NCBI GenBank assembly: GCA_002751075.1 | Contig: NAOQ01000051.1 | Location: 12,480-49,767, forward strand | Reading direction: 5' to 3' | Origin: Ichthyophonus hoferi | Lineage: Eukaryota > Opisthokonta > Ichthyosporea > Ichthyophonida > Ichthyophonidae | Length of the DNA: 37,288 nucleotides | Notes under the pieces: model-generated | The model's database searches: none | What the model was told of the DNA's origin: nothing | Seen by the model: only the letters and a program-made list of their open reading frames with translations | Shown here: positions 1-12,600 of the stretch, piece after piece | Layout of the letters: the number at the start of each line of letters is the position of its first letter | Numbering within the stretch: position 1 is the first letter of the stretch | Position numbers and translations under genes: made by a program

Positions 1-80
1 CAATACAATACAATACAATACAATACAATACAATACAATACAATACAATACAATACAATACAATACAATAAAATACAATA
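1..80. repeat. (CAATA)n pentanucleotide microsatellite
   Basis: Nearly perfect CAATA units run from the first base to about position 80, with one CAATAAAATA interruption. The tract lies in the epimerase-like gene's intron 4, directly downstream of the exon 4 splice donor at 85 on the minus strand. Confidence 0.95.
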
Positions 81-85
81 CATAC

Positions 86-3000
86 CACTATCATTTTTAA
101 AGAATCTCTTCATCGTACGCATTAAAAAGTTCATTTCACAACCATTGCCTCTAATAAAAATTCCATATTTCATATCCAATTGCTCTGCCCGTTTTGATTT
201 TAAATCCTGCATATAAGGAGAAATAATTAGTTAGAAGCTTAAAACATTAATCTTCACTATGAATATTATATATAATCTATATCCAATAAACAGTAGGATA
301 ATCGATAATCTGTAATTATATATGCACCCATCCCCTTGAGGATTTATATCAATTTAATTTTAACACGACAGCAAAACCTTTAACTGTATATATATAACGT
401 ATATTTAATCTAACTATTGTGGTATTATTGACCACCCGATCTAAAATTATAACTAATTATGGCAAGGATCTAAGGTACCTCATTGGATTAACCTGCAGCA
501 CTGCTACTATATATGGATATAGGGTTATATTATATTAGGAAATAGTATAGCATAGCTTAATCCGAATTTTGCAACATTATATATAGACAATTATGCATAT
601 ATATAAAATAGCTTTTCTGTTTTTCCAATAAATAAATGTTTTACAATATAATAAACTACACTACAATATGTGATATATGATACAATATTAGTATTAATAT
701 TCATATTGTTAGTGCAGTATAGTATAGTATTGCATTGTATAATATAGTGTTGTTTTGTATAGTATAATATAAATAGTATAGTATAGTATAGTATAGTATA
801 ATGTAGTATAATATAGTATAATATAGTTTAATATAATTTAATATAGTTTAATATAGTATAGTATAGTAGAGTATAGTATGGTAGGGAATGCCAGTACTCA
901 CTCTCTCCTGGTCGTTATGGTGTGCAAGGGTATCAATTGCCACCACGCGGTCTCCTTGTTCGTGAAGCTATAGAGGATTTTAAAATAAACAATAACCAAT
1001 TGATATAAGCAAACATAATATATATAACAAAACAAAACTACAATAAATTAAAAATAACAAACAACGAATAATAAATAATAATAAAATAAAATAAGGAATA
1101 AAAAGAATACTTGAAAATGAAACACGTGGCCGTAAATGAATGTCATTGGAGTAATGTCAAATAGAATATACTGCAACCTCATAGGTTGATTGTCACAATT
1201 ACGCTACAAGAAGCATAGCTTTTTAATAGCTTTAGAGTGGATAAATGCTATATACATCTTGCGTATTTTAAAGGACCCCTCACTACCAATCATTGTTAGA
1301 TAATTATGATATATATAATATAGATAATATATGGAATATTTGATTTACTATTATCCAATCATAAGACATTATACACAAAATACATGGTACATTAATATTT
1401 AATGCTTTTACATGGTTGGATAATTTTAAAATACTATCATCTAACTGGCCAATGCCATAAGCTATCTATCCTTTTAAGGAATATATAAGATCAAGGTATA
1501 ATAAACCACTTACAAATGAGCCCAACCAAAACTAAAAGTAAAACAAAAATATAATAGATAAACTATAAAACAATAATAATGAGATATGATTGGAGTATAG
1601 AAGATATTAAATACTTAGTAGTAAACCCACTACATTTGTACAGGTAGTACAAAATAAAGCAATATATGTACTATGACAATAAACCAATCCCACTCTGTTT
1701 AGTGTCTTCTAAAATAAATCAATCGCTCCTTAACTATTTTCTTTTAATCCGTTTATAACTTCTTTCTCATTGGCTATATAAATAGTATTGTAATCAAGTA
1801 ACCCACTCTACAAGGAACTTAACCTATACTAGCACGTCATTAATTATATAATCAGGAATTATCCAACCAAAGCCCATGGAATAACGACTGTATACCAGTG
1901 CCCACCTGCATGGTCAGGTGCATACCCAATCCACCAGCAGCATTAATAAGTATAACATTCTTCTTAGTTGGATTTGGTTGGCCATCCCAGATATAAGATT
2001 CCACGGATGCATCTACCACACCAACGACAATCCCGTGTTAAAAATTTAAATGATCATATAGACTAATGAGAATTAAGGAACGAGTTCACTAAGCATGATA
2101 GTAAACGTATCATATTTATAATAACTGTGGTTATGTGTGTTATATTTTAACTAAGATCTCTATATGGAAATAGAGTTTAATTATAAACTATAAAATAGAT
2201 TTGAAACTTTTATTAAAATAGAAAGTAAATGAGTATAATTAATAGGCCACTGTCGTGTCATATTAATTGTGTTAAAAAATATATATAATTTAAGATTAAC
2301 CTTAAATCTGACTGAGAAATTATTTGGTATATTTTTTATTTTTTCTCGTTGCATACAATATTATTATTGTTACTATCATACTAATATACTATTATATTAT
2401 TATATGGTAATACTACAATGCTATTATATTATTATACTATCATACTACTATACTATACTATTATACGATTACACTATAATATCATACTATTATACTACTA
2501 TATTATACTATTATGCTCTATTATACTATTACACTATTAAACTATTATACTATTCAGACAACTAGATGTTTCATATATGTACAGTCCTAGTACGCTATAT
2601 ATATTAATACAATATCAATGACTATCTAAATACACGCATAACTATAGCTACACATATACAACAGAGGGTTTATATTGCTATAGACATGTTAATTTATATA
2701 CTCAATACCTACAGTAATACATGGATATATTGTGAGACCCTCTTCCTATTCACTATAAACATACAACAATTAACCTTTTTAATGGGTATACAAACACATA
2801 ACTACATACAGATACATTATATAATTAACATCCCCTTACTCACCTTAGAGAAAAAGAAAAAAAATCACTCAAATAAAACATGTGCTCTCTCTAATGCATA
2901 AGACATAAAAGAAAGAGGAATAAACAACAGACGGGTAAAGAAGAAAACTTGAGAGAAAATAAAAGAAAGCTAGTGATGCTCTATGTGAAAGTACAAGGAA

Positions 3001-3122
3001 AACCAACCTTTATACTGACCAAGACCCCACCGAAGAATAAAGAGTATACATAATACTACACATGTCCATCGGAAGGTCTTACGGAGAACGAGGCTAGCTT
3101 CTTGTTTTAGAGTCACCTTCAT
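86..3122 (-). CDS. Membrane-anchored NAD-dependent epimerase-like protein (extended SDR, UDP-glucuronate 4-epimerase-like), 5' part, four exons
   Basis: Four exons on the minus strand: 3122-3020, 2012-1906, 967-902 and 206-86, with introns GTCAGT..AG, GTGGGC..AG, GTGAGT..AG and then donor GTATGT at 85. Phases agree throughout (1, 0, 0, 1), giving at least 132 codons; the gene continues off the left edge. Residues 1-34 begin MKVTLKQEASLVLRKTFRW and carry one hydrophobic helix (about 20-30), a type II signal anchor. Exon 2 holds the first beta strand and nucleotide loop of a Rossmann fold (NVILINAAGGLGMH). Exon 3 completes the beta-alpha-beta unit (HEQGDRVVAID, acidic residue at the strand end). 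Exon 4 starts DLKSKRAEQLDMKYGIFIRG, matching the stretch that follows the nucleotide-binding unit in UDP-glucuronate 4-epimerases. Those enzymes are Golgi type II membrane proteins in plants, so the anchor fits. The usual first Gly of GxxGxxG is Asn here, so activity is uncertain. The exon 1/2 join is the least certain, but it is the only phase-compatible one I found. Confidence 0.72.
714..889. repeat. (AGTAT)n pentanucleotide microsatellite
   Basis: Imperfect AGTAT/AATAT units, partly decayed to AGTTTA/AATTTA. The tract sits in intron 3 of the epimerase-like gene and starts about a dozen bases past the exon 3 donor (901 on the minus strand), so the first 200 bases of the intron transcript are almost wholly pentamer repeat. 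Confidence 0.9.
2355..2562. repeat. (TAT/TAC)-rich degenerate microsatellite
   Basis: Runs of TATTATACTA and close variants fill intron 1 of the epimerase-like gene. The tyrosine- and isoleucine-rich open frame across it is a by-product of the repeat and not a gene. Confidence 0.85.
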
Positions 3123-5500
3123 GGTGTAGCCTAGTAGGGAAAACTCAAACTTATTTTCGTTTACACTTCCTTCTCGTTGCAGTATATGAATGTAGTTGTT
3201 TACTTACTTTGAATAATATGTCGATATGTGTTGATTAAATTTTAGTTGTCCTTGATATTCTATGGTGCTTTCTTATTCTACATCATTTTTTCTTTACCAT
3301 ATCTTATACTCTCTTTCCTTTCCTTTTCTAATGTTATTGTTGTTGTTATAGTATTACTATATAGAAATTGTTAAAAAATCAATAAACTAACCAGATCTTC
3401 TCGCTGCTATACAGGTTCGGCTAGCATGTAAAAACTATAGGTAGCTCATTTCTCTCTGCATATGATGTATATGGTATTTATATATGGTATTTATAATGTA
3501 TATGCATATAGATAGATCATAAATAGTGCACTATATAATACATGAAATAATAATAATAAATGTTAACCATAAAATTATCCATAAATAACTTCTGTCCAAT
3601 CAACTGACGAACCCGCTATGAAAAAGATGGGACCTTTCTATTTATTGGTTTAAAAGCACGCCAAAACTAGAGGTAAGACTTACTTTATCCAATAATATTA
3701 CTGATCGCTAATGTACCTAATGGCTGGAATATAGATTAATACTCTATTAGGCCATAAACGTTATTATTGATATTTATTTATTGCCTTATTGGACTATATT
3801 CATTAAAATAATTATGTTGATTATCGACATAACGTTTTATCATTATCAACAGAATGTTAATTGAATTGCAGATTAGGCTATATATTATCATCATAATCGA
3901 TCCTTATCACTAAGAATATTCATTTTGTCATAGACCTTGTGGTACCTCTAATGCCCGAGGCGATAACATTTTTTTGATAATATGGCGGCAAGATGGCAAG
4001 AAAGTATAGCCATGCAAATATTATTTTTTAAAATGTAGTGAATGTAAAACCAATAACCTTGCAGTGATATGCGGCAAATATATGAGCAGAAAGATGTTGA
4101 GTTACAACATAAGATTAACATGTTAATTAAATTGAGATTTTTTAGATCTTGTTCTACAATCTTAAGGATTTTTTAATAAAAAACAATTGTTCTCAGAAAA
4201 TATTTCACACTACAATTGATCCCTAAAGGGTACAGTACAAAGTATCAATTTCTTAAGGCCAGCCTGTTATCTCTGATCAAAATTGCAAACTCTAAGTGCA
4301 AGTATTCTGAAGAGTTATGTTAAAAAAGGGATATTTATTTAATTTGGATAGTATCTATAAATTTTTTCAACAAATAAGAGGTGTACAGAAATGTTAATAT
4401 AGAACCAGGGCACAAAGAGATTATTTGTTAAACGTAAACCCATAAACAATAAAAATGTACATAATTATTAAGTGGAGACAATAAGTGATAAATTGTAGTA
4501 TAACTATGCCTAGGGTTCTCGCTTTAGGATTTACTTTGTGACCAGTCAAAGCCAATATTGACTAACATGAGATTAAGATCTGAACATAGATGCCAAAAGG
4601 AGTGAGATAAGGATTTGAATAAGGTTAGGAGAAAAATACATAAACAATGACTAAATTGTTATTAGAAGAATTGACAATGTTGGGCAAGATCCTGTTAACA
4701 AACCTGTTACATTATTATGTTTTAGCCTACTCATTAGTTATAAATAATTAGTGCTATAGTATCTATTGCAAATCACTCATTTGACGTGGAATTATACTAG
4801 CAGATTGTGTCCACACAAACCTTATTATTGACTTTAGTCATTACAAATGACGTTATATGTAAGGTCGATTTTGTTGGAATTAATTGCGTTGTAGATCTTG
4901 ATCGCATTCCATGCATAAAAATTCTATTTAATTAGAACTCTAAATTGGCGATTGGGTTTTAATTATAAAAAATCGATATATATATATATATATTAGATGA
5001 CTTCTCTTTTGCCAAGGTAATTAAGTAAACACTTGTTGGCACTAGAATAATTTTGTCATATGTGCTTAGTTTGTGTGTTTTATGTATACATTATATCTTT
5101 ATACAAAACAAGAATAGGTTAGAAATGTCATACATACTAATAGCAGTGCGTTACTGATTTTAAAATATATATTTATCATGGTTAAAAGTTTATCATATAT
5201 GTATAGACACTTCGTGACTTCTCAACTTTTCTCTGAAGTACTTCTTGGTAAAACCCTAATGGATATTAGGAAACCAATCTAGATTGAAGTTAAGTGTTTA
5301 GGAATGTTTAGCCAGTGCGTCATATGTAGAGGTCAAACTCCATACTGCCGTATAGGTGAACCGCAAGTGAAAACATAGTGTAAAGCGCTAATTTAATATA
5401 GGAACACCCCTAGCTAAATGGTCTTTCCTTAGCAAAGTCTTTACAACTGTCTAAACCAAGACTTAAGTGATACATATAGAACCATAATAAGAAGGTACTA
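3123..5500. other. AT-rich intergenic region
   Basis: This is the 5' flank of the minus-strand epimerase-like gene and must hold its promoter, but I see no clear TATA box at a convincing distance. Homopolymer and TA runs (for example 4978-4993) are common. No exon with coherent splice signals or family match was found on either strand. Confidence 0.6.
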
Positions 5501-6325
5501 GTTAGTAACTTGGTGGGTAACGATGTAACTGAAATTGGAGTCTGTATAAGGAACCGGACAATATAAACACCAAATAAATGCTATACAAACATACACTAAA
5601 TTATACCTTTTATTATTAAGGCATAATTAGAAACTGATTGTTAAGTTCTTCAAAAGATGACTTACCCACCAATAGCAATTTTTTGCTTACTCCCATTAAC
5701 CATGCTGAGTCGATAAGAATGGGAAAAAAGGTTAGGGTTACTTTACTTTCTGACTCCAAAAAATGAAATCTTTTTAGACATCATTCTACCTATCAATATC
5801 CCACTTCTGGATGATATTGAAATTGATTCAAGTTCAATTGATAGATTTAAATCTACAAGTTTAGAGGATCTTTCTCTTTTTAATCCAAAATACATTAGGG
5901 TTCATAAGGCCCAATATCCGAGCTGCACTTCCAGTACAAATTCTTCATCTTATGAAAATATTGTACTGGAAAAGAGTTTTCCACTCCAACTGCTGAGCAT
6001 TCACAACCGGTACCTAGTTTTTAAAAGGCCTCTAACCCCTCTTCTCAGCTGATTATACCATCATATATGCCTTCTTTCCATCAACAGCCTAATTCTTCAC
6101 GTCTGACAGAACCTAAATATAATTTTAGAATAAATCGCCCAATGCAGGGGAAGGGTTAGTTTAACTTAAAAAATGACACAGAGGAGTTCAAGTCATATGC
6201 TCCTATGATCATCAACCCAGTTCTTGTATTCAAAGGAGGACTGGACGAACAGCTGTCCTATACCAAATGGTCAGATACCATAATATTGTACATGCAGGTG
6301 TCAAACTGTTTGCACACCATCTGAG

Positions 6326-7230
6326 TCCTTCCAAATAGAGAACAGTTAGTATAGTAATCTTCTTCGTTGATCTCGGTGATATCGGTATCTGTATCTGAAG
6401 ATGAAGTTAAAACCATATCGGAGTCAGAAGTGGTTGTAGTCTTGGATGAGCTTGAACCATAAGGTACTTGAACGAAAAGAGAAAATGATTGAAGTGGTAT
6501 AAAGCGTTTGGTAGTGTCCGCACGGATCGTTGATGAATTGCCAATTGAAGAATCAGATGAAGGAACCGTAACCTTCTTCTTTTTCTCAATACGAGTAGAC
6601 CGTTCTATAGACCTAAGCGTTAATAAAATTGGTTGCTTAATTAATTTGCTTTTTAAAGAAGACTTAGATTTGGACATAATAAATTAAGACGAAAAATTTA
6701 TTACTGGAACATACAAATTTATTTAATAAATTTCCGGTCCTTGTATGAGACCTTAGTAGGCGTTATATTGTTTCCGCCGTTTCCGCCGTTTCCGCCGTCT
6801 TTACTGAATTCCAGTCAGTAAACTTTATATAGTACATTATTAAAATATATAAGAACATTAGAATGATCGGAATGGTATGGATGTTAAGCTTAATGTTAAT
6901 ACTTAAGATTACCGTAAACTTGTCCGTCCCAAGATTTCAATAATAAAAGCCCAAATCAAGTTGAAACTAAAGCCTTTTGCTGATCGTAATCTAATCAATA
7001 GCCATAACTTTGTGAAAGCTAATTAATATTAATTAAAATATTTTTATTAATAGTCTTGTACCGCTAATCCAATGGTTCCTTACTGATTAATAGTTCTATG
7101 TACGAAAATACTAACCAATCATGGAGAGGTTAGTAACTAAGTACTTCACACAATTATAATTAATTAAATATGTGTACTGGCTTATTTATAACAACAGTTA
7201 GTAAGCCCAGAGAAGATTACATAAGCAGAG
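6326..7230 (-). mobile_element. Inverted 5' fragment of family 1 nested in family 1 gag
   Basis: This segment interrupts the plus-strand gag. Read on the minus strand it has an LTR/leader-like stretch (7230 to about 6680) and then the start of a gag-like frame at 6677 with a Lys-rich block and a Ser/Asp/Thr-rich tail. The same organisation and similar sequence occur at 15494-16574, with shared landmarks: a TCTAGATATGGAAA-type block, an AGAGGTTAGY block, and GGCGTTATAT next to CCTTGT.TGAGAC. Both fragments stop at a similar point (TTGGAAGGA / TTGAAGGA on the minus strand). It is a fossil; the edges are set by where gag similarity stops and restarts and may be off by about 10 bases. Confidence 0.65.
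6770..6796. repeat. Three tandem copies of GTTTCCGCC
   Basis: Three perfect 9-base units lie in the leader-like part of the nested family 1 fragment. The related fragment at 15494-16574 has a single GTTTCTGCC at the matching place (about 15911), so the array is an expansion in this copy. It is conspicuously GC-rich for its surroundings. Confidence 0.9.
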
Positions 7231-9664
7231 AGCACCTTGAGGTATTGCTTCAACCATCTAGTTGCACAGGAACAGCATATCATTGTCAGATGGGACCCTC
7301 TTTATTTTGCCTATCAAATATTGATGGAAATAAAGGAACAGTTTGACAAAAAAGGAACATCAAATGTTCTCAACACCTCATGGAGTACTACATTGCAAAA
7401 CCGAAGTCAAGTAAACCTGGTAGCATTATCATACCCAGACTTATCGAAATCACCAAGAGACTAGTTGGGACTAAACTAGAGCAGAACTACACCTGCATTT
7501 TGGTGAGGACAACTCCAGTTATGAGTGAACATGACCATCCTTCTAAGCAGATAGAACAATTTGTGGCTTCATTTAGAGGCAAAGGCACCCTCAAGAAACT
7601 CAGAGTATTTGATATAATTCAAGGACCTCCTGGTACCTTTCCAGTTCCAAAACTTAAATCTGAAACTCTACAATCAGCATTTTGATCATGTAAGATACTA
7701 CAACAACATCATCAACTGTAATTTTGCTCTGAAGCACAGAATTTTTCTGAATGTCCAACCATGAAATGCTTTGGTGAGCTGTTGGTCATTGAGTAAGAAA
7801 ACAAAACAGGAAAACCAAGTAAGATCAATAATATCGTTTCATCAAGCCAAACGTAAAACGTAGAAAGAAGACATTAAATGGCAATTTGGCAGAAGATTCA
7901 ATAGCTAGCAACTGCTTACCTAATTGAGTTCAATATTTTTTTCCAGTCTAAAGTAAAGCATTCTGTATTATATAGTGAAGTTTCAAGGCATTTCCACTAT
8001 TATAAGGAAGATTTCATCTCCTATACTCCTGAACTATCCTATGTCAAATGGGGCAATGACTCCAAGAGAAAGGCTTTAGGGTATAGTAGTATTAACTTAC
8101 TATACATGGTAGGCACCACCAAAAGGACCATAACCTTGAAAGATTTGTTATTTGTCCCTAAGCTAAAGGTCAGTTTACTCTCGATACCCTCTCTGAGGGG
8201 AAAAAGGACAACACCCTTTTTTTAAAAAAACTTGGTGTTCATCATACAAGATAGATATGTGATGATTCAAAGAAACACAATCAATAATTTTGCATACAGA
8301 CTCAATGCAAACATTACCTGCCTCCACAGCCAGAAAAGTGCAATTTAGAATTTATTCGCATCTATCAACATCAACAATCCTAAGTCTACCGTAAAGCCAA
8401 AAGACACCAACTGCAAAAAGTTCTCATTAAAGAAGTCAATGAAGGTTGCAAGTGGCAGCTCACCCAGTGAAGAGACTGGAATAATATCTTATGAGATACT
8501 CCACTCAATGCTCATGCATCCCAGTCCAGGATCTATGTCCCAGTGCTTTCCTTTTATTGATATAACCACAGAAGAAGGCCCTTCAAAACAATGTAAGGCT
8601 TGCAACATTTTCAAGACCAACCATATACCCTATTCCGTTTGCACCAACAAAGCCACCCAAGTACTACAAAGAATTCATTCAGACCTAGCCAGCCCTCTTT
8701 AGCAGTCATAATCGGCATTCAAGTACATAGTGCATAGTGACGTTTACTGATGAATATTGAAATTATGCTGCCATTTTCCTTCTGAGGAGAAAGTCAGAAG
8801 CTTTTTCTACCTACAAGAAATATCATTCTTTTGCTATAGCAAAACATACTAAACCTATGTCAATATTGGCTACTGAAAATGGGTCTGAGTATGTAAACTC
8901 AGTTTTTAAAGACTGTCTTTCAAAGCATGGGATACTCCATCAAATGACTGTTTCTGACCCCCCTCAACCAAAGGGAATGAGTGAACGTCTTAACAAGACA
9001 TTATTCACAATGGTCAGAAGTTCCTTAATAGAAAGGAGTCTATTAGGATTTTTTTCAGATGAAGCACCCAAAACTGCAACATTTATCCTCAATGTGCTGC
9101 CCTCCCAAAGTCCAGTGACAACCAACCTTCCATAGCACATGTAGCATCAAACCACCGCACCTACTAATCAATAAAGAACATCTAGATGCAAATATTTTTA
9201 CAAGCTGGACAACATGGACAAGAGCTTTTCTCAAGAAAGTGAGATGATTTTGTTAAGACACCAATATATCAAAAAGGCCTGCAGACTCTTGGACAAAAAG
9301 ACCAGGAAAATTATGGTGACAAGACGAGTTCATAAAAATTGAGCGGACTATAAGAAGAATTTTCAAAGAAGATATTTACTTGGATGAGTTAGTGTATAAA
9401 TGGGTATAAATGACAATTTCCCAAGTTTAATGGAGCTCATTAATGGGTCAACATCTGAATAGAAGTCTGGTGCGTCTATGATAGTGGTCAAACCGGCACC
9501 TAAGAAAAACAAGCATTCTTCAACTCTCAACTCAGCAAGCAAACACTTGTCAGACTTCTATTTTTGGAAAAATCTTAGGAATTTCAAGTACAGCCATCTT
9601 TGACACACTTGGGCCTCCAACAATCCAAGGACCCCTATACTGATCCTGCACCAGGTCAGGTGAG

Positions 9665-12600
9665 CTTTGCAATCTAGAGCAAACACCAAATTAGGCTCTG
9701 GTATGCAATTTTGTCACATGCTTGAATAGGAGAATCCTATTAGCTACGTCCTTGATGTACCCCAGCAAGATAGGTGAGTGTGTTGGTTGACCACTCTGCT
9801 GCTCATAAGACTTGACTAACTCAAGTATGTACTCTCTGTGAGAGTTGGACACATTGGTCATTTGGTCAGATGATAGAGCCAAGGAAGTTTTAGGCTATCC
9901 TTTGTTCTTGGTTGAAAACTTGCTTTTGAAGGCTGTGACTAAGGCCTCCTTATCAGCTAGATGTTCTAATATAATGAGGACGTCGTCAATATAACAACAG
10001 AGGACCAGGAATCTGCTGCTGCTGTAGATAATATGTAGACACGGATCTTTGTCTGCTAGAATCATACCTTGAATGTGGAGGGGTATGTCAAGGGTCTTAT
10101 TCTACCAGGGTTCACTGATGCGCAGGCCATTAAGGCACTTGTTTAAATTCAAAATCTATTTGGGGTGATTAGAGTCCTTTATTAATTGCATTTGATGCAT
10201 ATAGACAGCTGCAGTAAGTTTTGCATGTAAATAGGCTGATGTGATGTCAGTTTGGGTGAGGTCATATTGTTATGATGCAGTGCTTGCAATTTGCCTTTGT
10301 ATGGCAATGAAACCTGTGATGGTTGAGAAAATATTGAATACATCCTTGTCCTTGATTTACATGCTTCCTTGTGCACATAGATAGCTTTAACTTGTGAGAC
10401 AGCTCCTCCTTGGTTCTCTTTCAATGTTATACTTATAGACTCTAAGATTATGGCATTCTTAGGAATGTTCGCCTTAGGAACAAGTGTTCACATGTGTGGA
10501 ACTCATTAACCATGGTGAGTTCCATGCCCATTTCAATGATCCATTGCATCTTGCCAAAGAATAGCATGGCCTCATTGTAGTTCTTGAGGTCAGTGAAAGC
10601 AGAAAATGAATGTGTTGTGGATGGTGATGCAATGGCATCATCTGTAGCTGTGATTGGTGTTGGCTATAGTGGCGGCTACTTTGTGTGATAGGTAGTGTAT
10701 ATCTATGGTGATGGCAATTTTGGTAATCAATATCTGGTTCTGTGAACTGATATAAGCCCTCTCTCATCAGAGTGCATAGATTTGGGTACTGGCATAAAGA
10801 AATGAGGGATTGGTGGAGACACAGATGGGGATAAAAGAAATTCTATGACAAACTCTATTTGAAACAAGATCACATGATTAGGTAAGATATCAGTGCCCAC
10901 TTGAGTGTGCAAAGGGAGTAGATCCGAGTGAGCAGAGTTAGGATCGAAAGAAGTGATGTTGGATAAGAAAGGGTCTTGGTAAGGCAAAGGGGAGAGGGTT
11001 CGAAACAAAAAAGCGTACTTGAAGAAAACATAGTTTCTGCAGATTGTCATATGGCAGAGTTCCTAACCAAGTATTATCCAGCCATCAGCCATCCATGTTG
11101 TCCATGTAGGAAAGTAGGCATTCTAGACAGCCATGCATAGTTTACTTGAAAGAATGGCAGGCTGAATCTGTGTAGTAATAGAGTTTGCCCCCAATGGTGC
11201 ATAAACAATGTGCCGAAGCTGGGTTTTTGTACCACAGCAGGTAGAGAGAGGTAGGAGTAGAAAAAACAGTAGTGAGCATAAGGTCATGGGTGAGCATGGC
11301 CGTTTTAATGGCATATTCCCAGAAAGGATAAGAGAAATTGGCTGCATTTAAAGTGACTCTTACCATGGTGATAATGTGTCTATTCATGCCATGTGTTCTA
11401 GCATATCATTAAATTGTGGTGTGCATGGTAAAGTAGTGTAATGTTCAATACCCTATAAGATGAGTTAGCTGAAGAAAGTGATTGGTGTATATTCCATGCC
11501 TTGATCTGTTTAGAGTGTAGAGATTCATGTAGAATAATGCTTAGAATGAGCTGCCTCCACATACTGTTGGAAAGTAATGGAACCTCACTCTTGAGTTTTA
11601 TACACTACACAGTAGTGAAGCGAGTGAAATTATTAATAAATAAGATGAACTATTGGTAACCGCCATAAGAGATGTGTATAGGGCTTACTACATTATTACA
11701 AGTTGTTTGTAGAGGACGTGTGACATACATCCTGTGCACGGAGCGGGTTGATTACTCTCTTATTGGCGTGCAGGCATCGCAAAGAGCAATATTCTTGGAT
11801 GTGGTAATGTGGTAGGGTTTAGTTGCAGCTGTAAACCATTTAAGGCCAGAATATATAAATCAGGAATGCCAGAGCATTTCCAATTTGGAAGACATGCAGG
11901 TAAAAGATATAAAAAGAAGGCATTTAGATAAGGAAATATTTGTGGGTGTATGGCCTTAGGGATCAGTATAGTGGGTGTGTGGATGTGTTGCTACGGATGC
12001 AGTTTGGGGTGAGTACATGTTGTTAGCAAGACTGGCATAGGTAGTTAGTTCGTTTTGTCTATTAATATAGTCTGATTGAAGCATACAACTGGGTATAAGT
12101 AGTAGTTTAGTTCAAAGTAAGAATATATCATCCTGCCAAGGATAGCCACATAGGAGGGAAGTATTGCTCTTAGAGACGAGGGCCTGTTCATCAATGAAGG
12201 TAATCGTGTATCATTGGCGATGTAAGGTGGTGATCAAGAAGAGGTTGTGGATAGTACTTGGGGCATGAAGGACATAGGTAGGATGATGTCACGTGTGTTA
12301 CTAGGAATATTTTATCATAGCGTGATAGTTCCATGATGGTTGCCATGTATTATGTTACTGTCGGCAAGGTGTAAATTGAGGATGAGAGGAGCAGATATTT
12401 TGAATGCTTCAGGAAGAAAGTAAATATGATAAAAGGACTCACTATTAATAAAAAAACTTCTAAGTGGGAAGTTGGTATATAATTCCTGAGCAGGAGTATT
12501 CTCTAGAATGGTGGAGGGAAGTGTTGGTGTAGTTGTGTACTGGGGCTCTAAATAACAAATTTCCACCATATTGAACAGTATCAATTGGGGTGTTTCAGAA

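Larger units (their letters stand above)
5500..9650 (+). mobile_element. Ty1/copia-like retroelement fossil, family 1 (leader, gag, protease/pre-integrase and integrase parts)
   Basis: Parts in order: a leader around 5520-5570 sharing an AAGGAACCGG-type stretch with two other copies in this window; gag-like coding from about 5680 to 7690, interrupted by an inverted insertion at about 6326-7230; a protease/pre-integrase stretch about 8030-8700, recognisable from a LKDLLFVPKLKVSLLS block followed by a Cys-rich zinc-binding region and an IHSDLASP block; an integrase core about 8720-9140 with ENGSEYVN and a GMSERLNKT helix; and an integrase C-terminal stretch to about 9400. The order protease, integrase is that of Ty1/copia (Pseudoviridae) and not Ty3. 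No reverse transcriptase in this orientation follows; similarity fades near 9650, where a minus-strand element of another family begins. The copy is clearly broken, with roughly ten or more lesions, and is old. No 3' LTR was identified. Confidence 0.82.

Noticed and set aside
2269-2565. 98-codon Tyr/Ile-rich open frame
   Set aside because: It is the translation of a degenerate TAT/TAC microsatellite in an intron.
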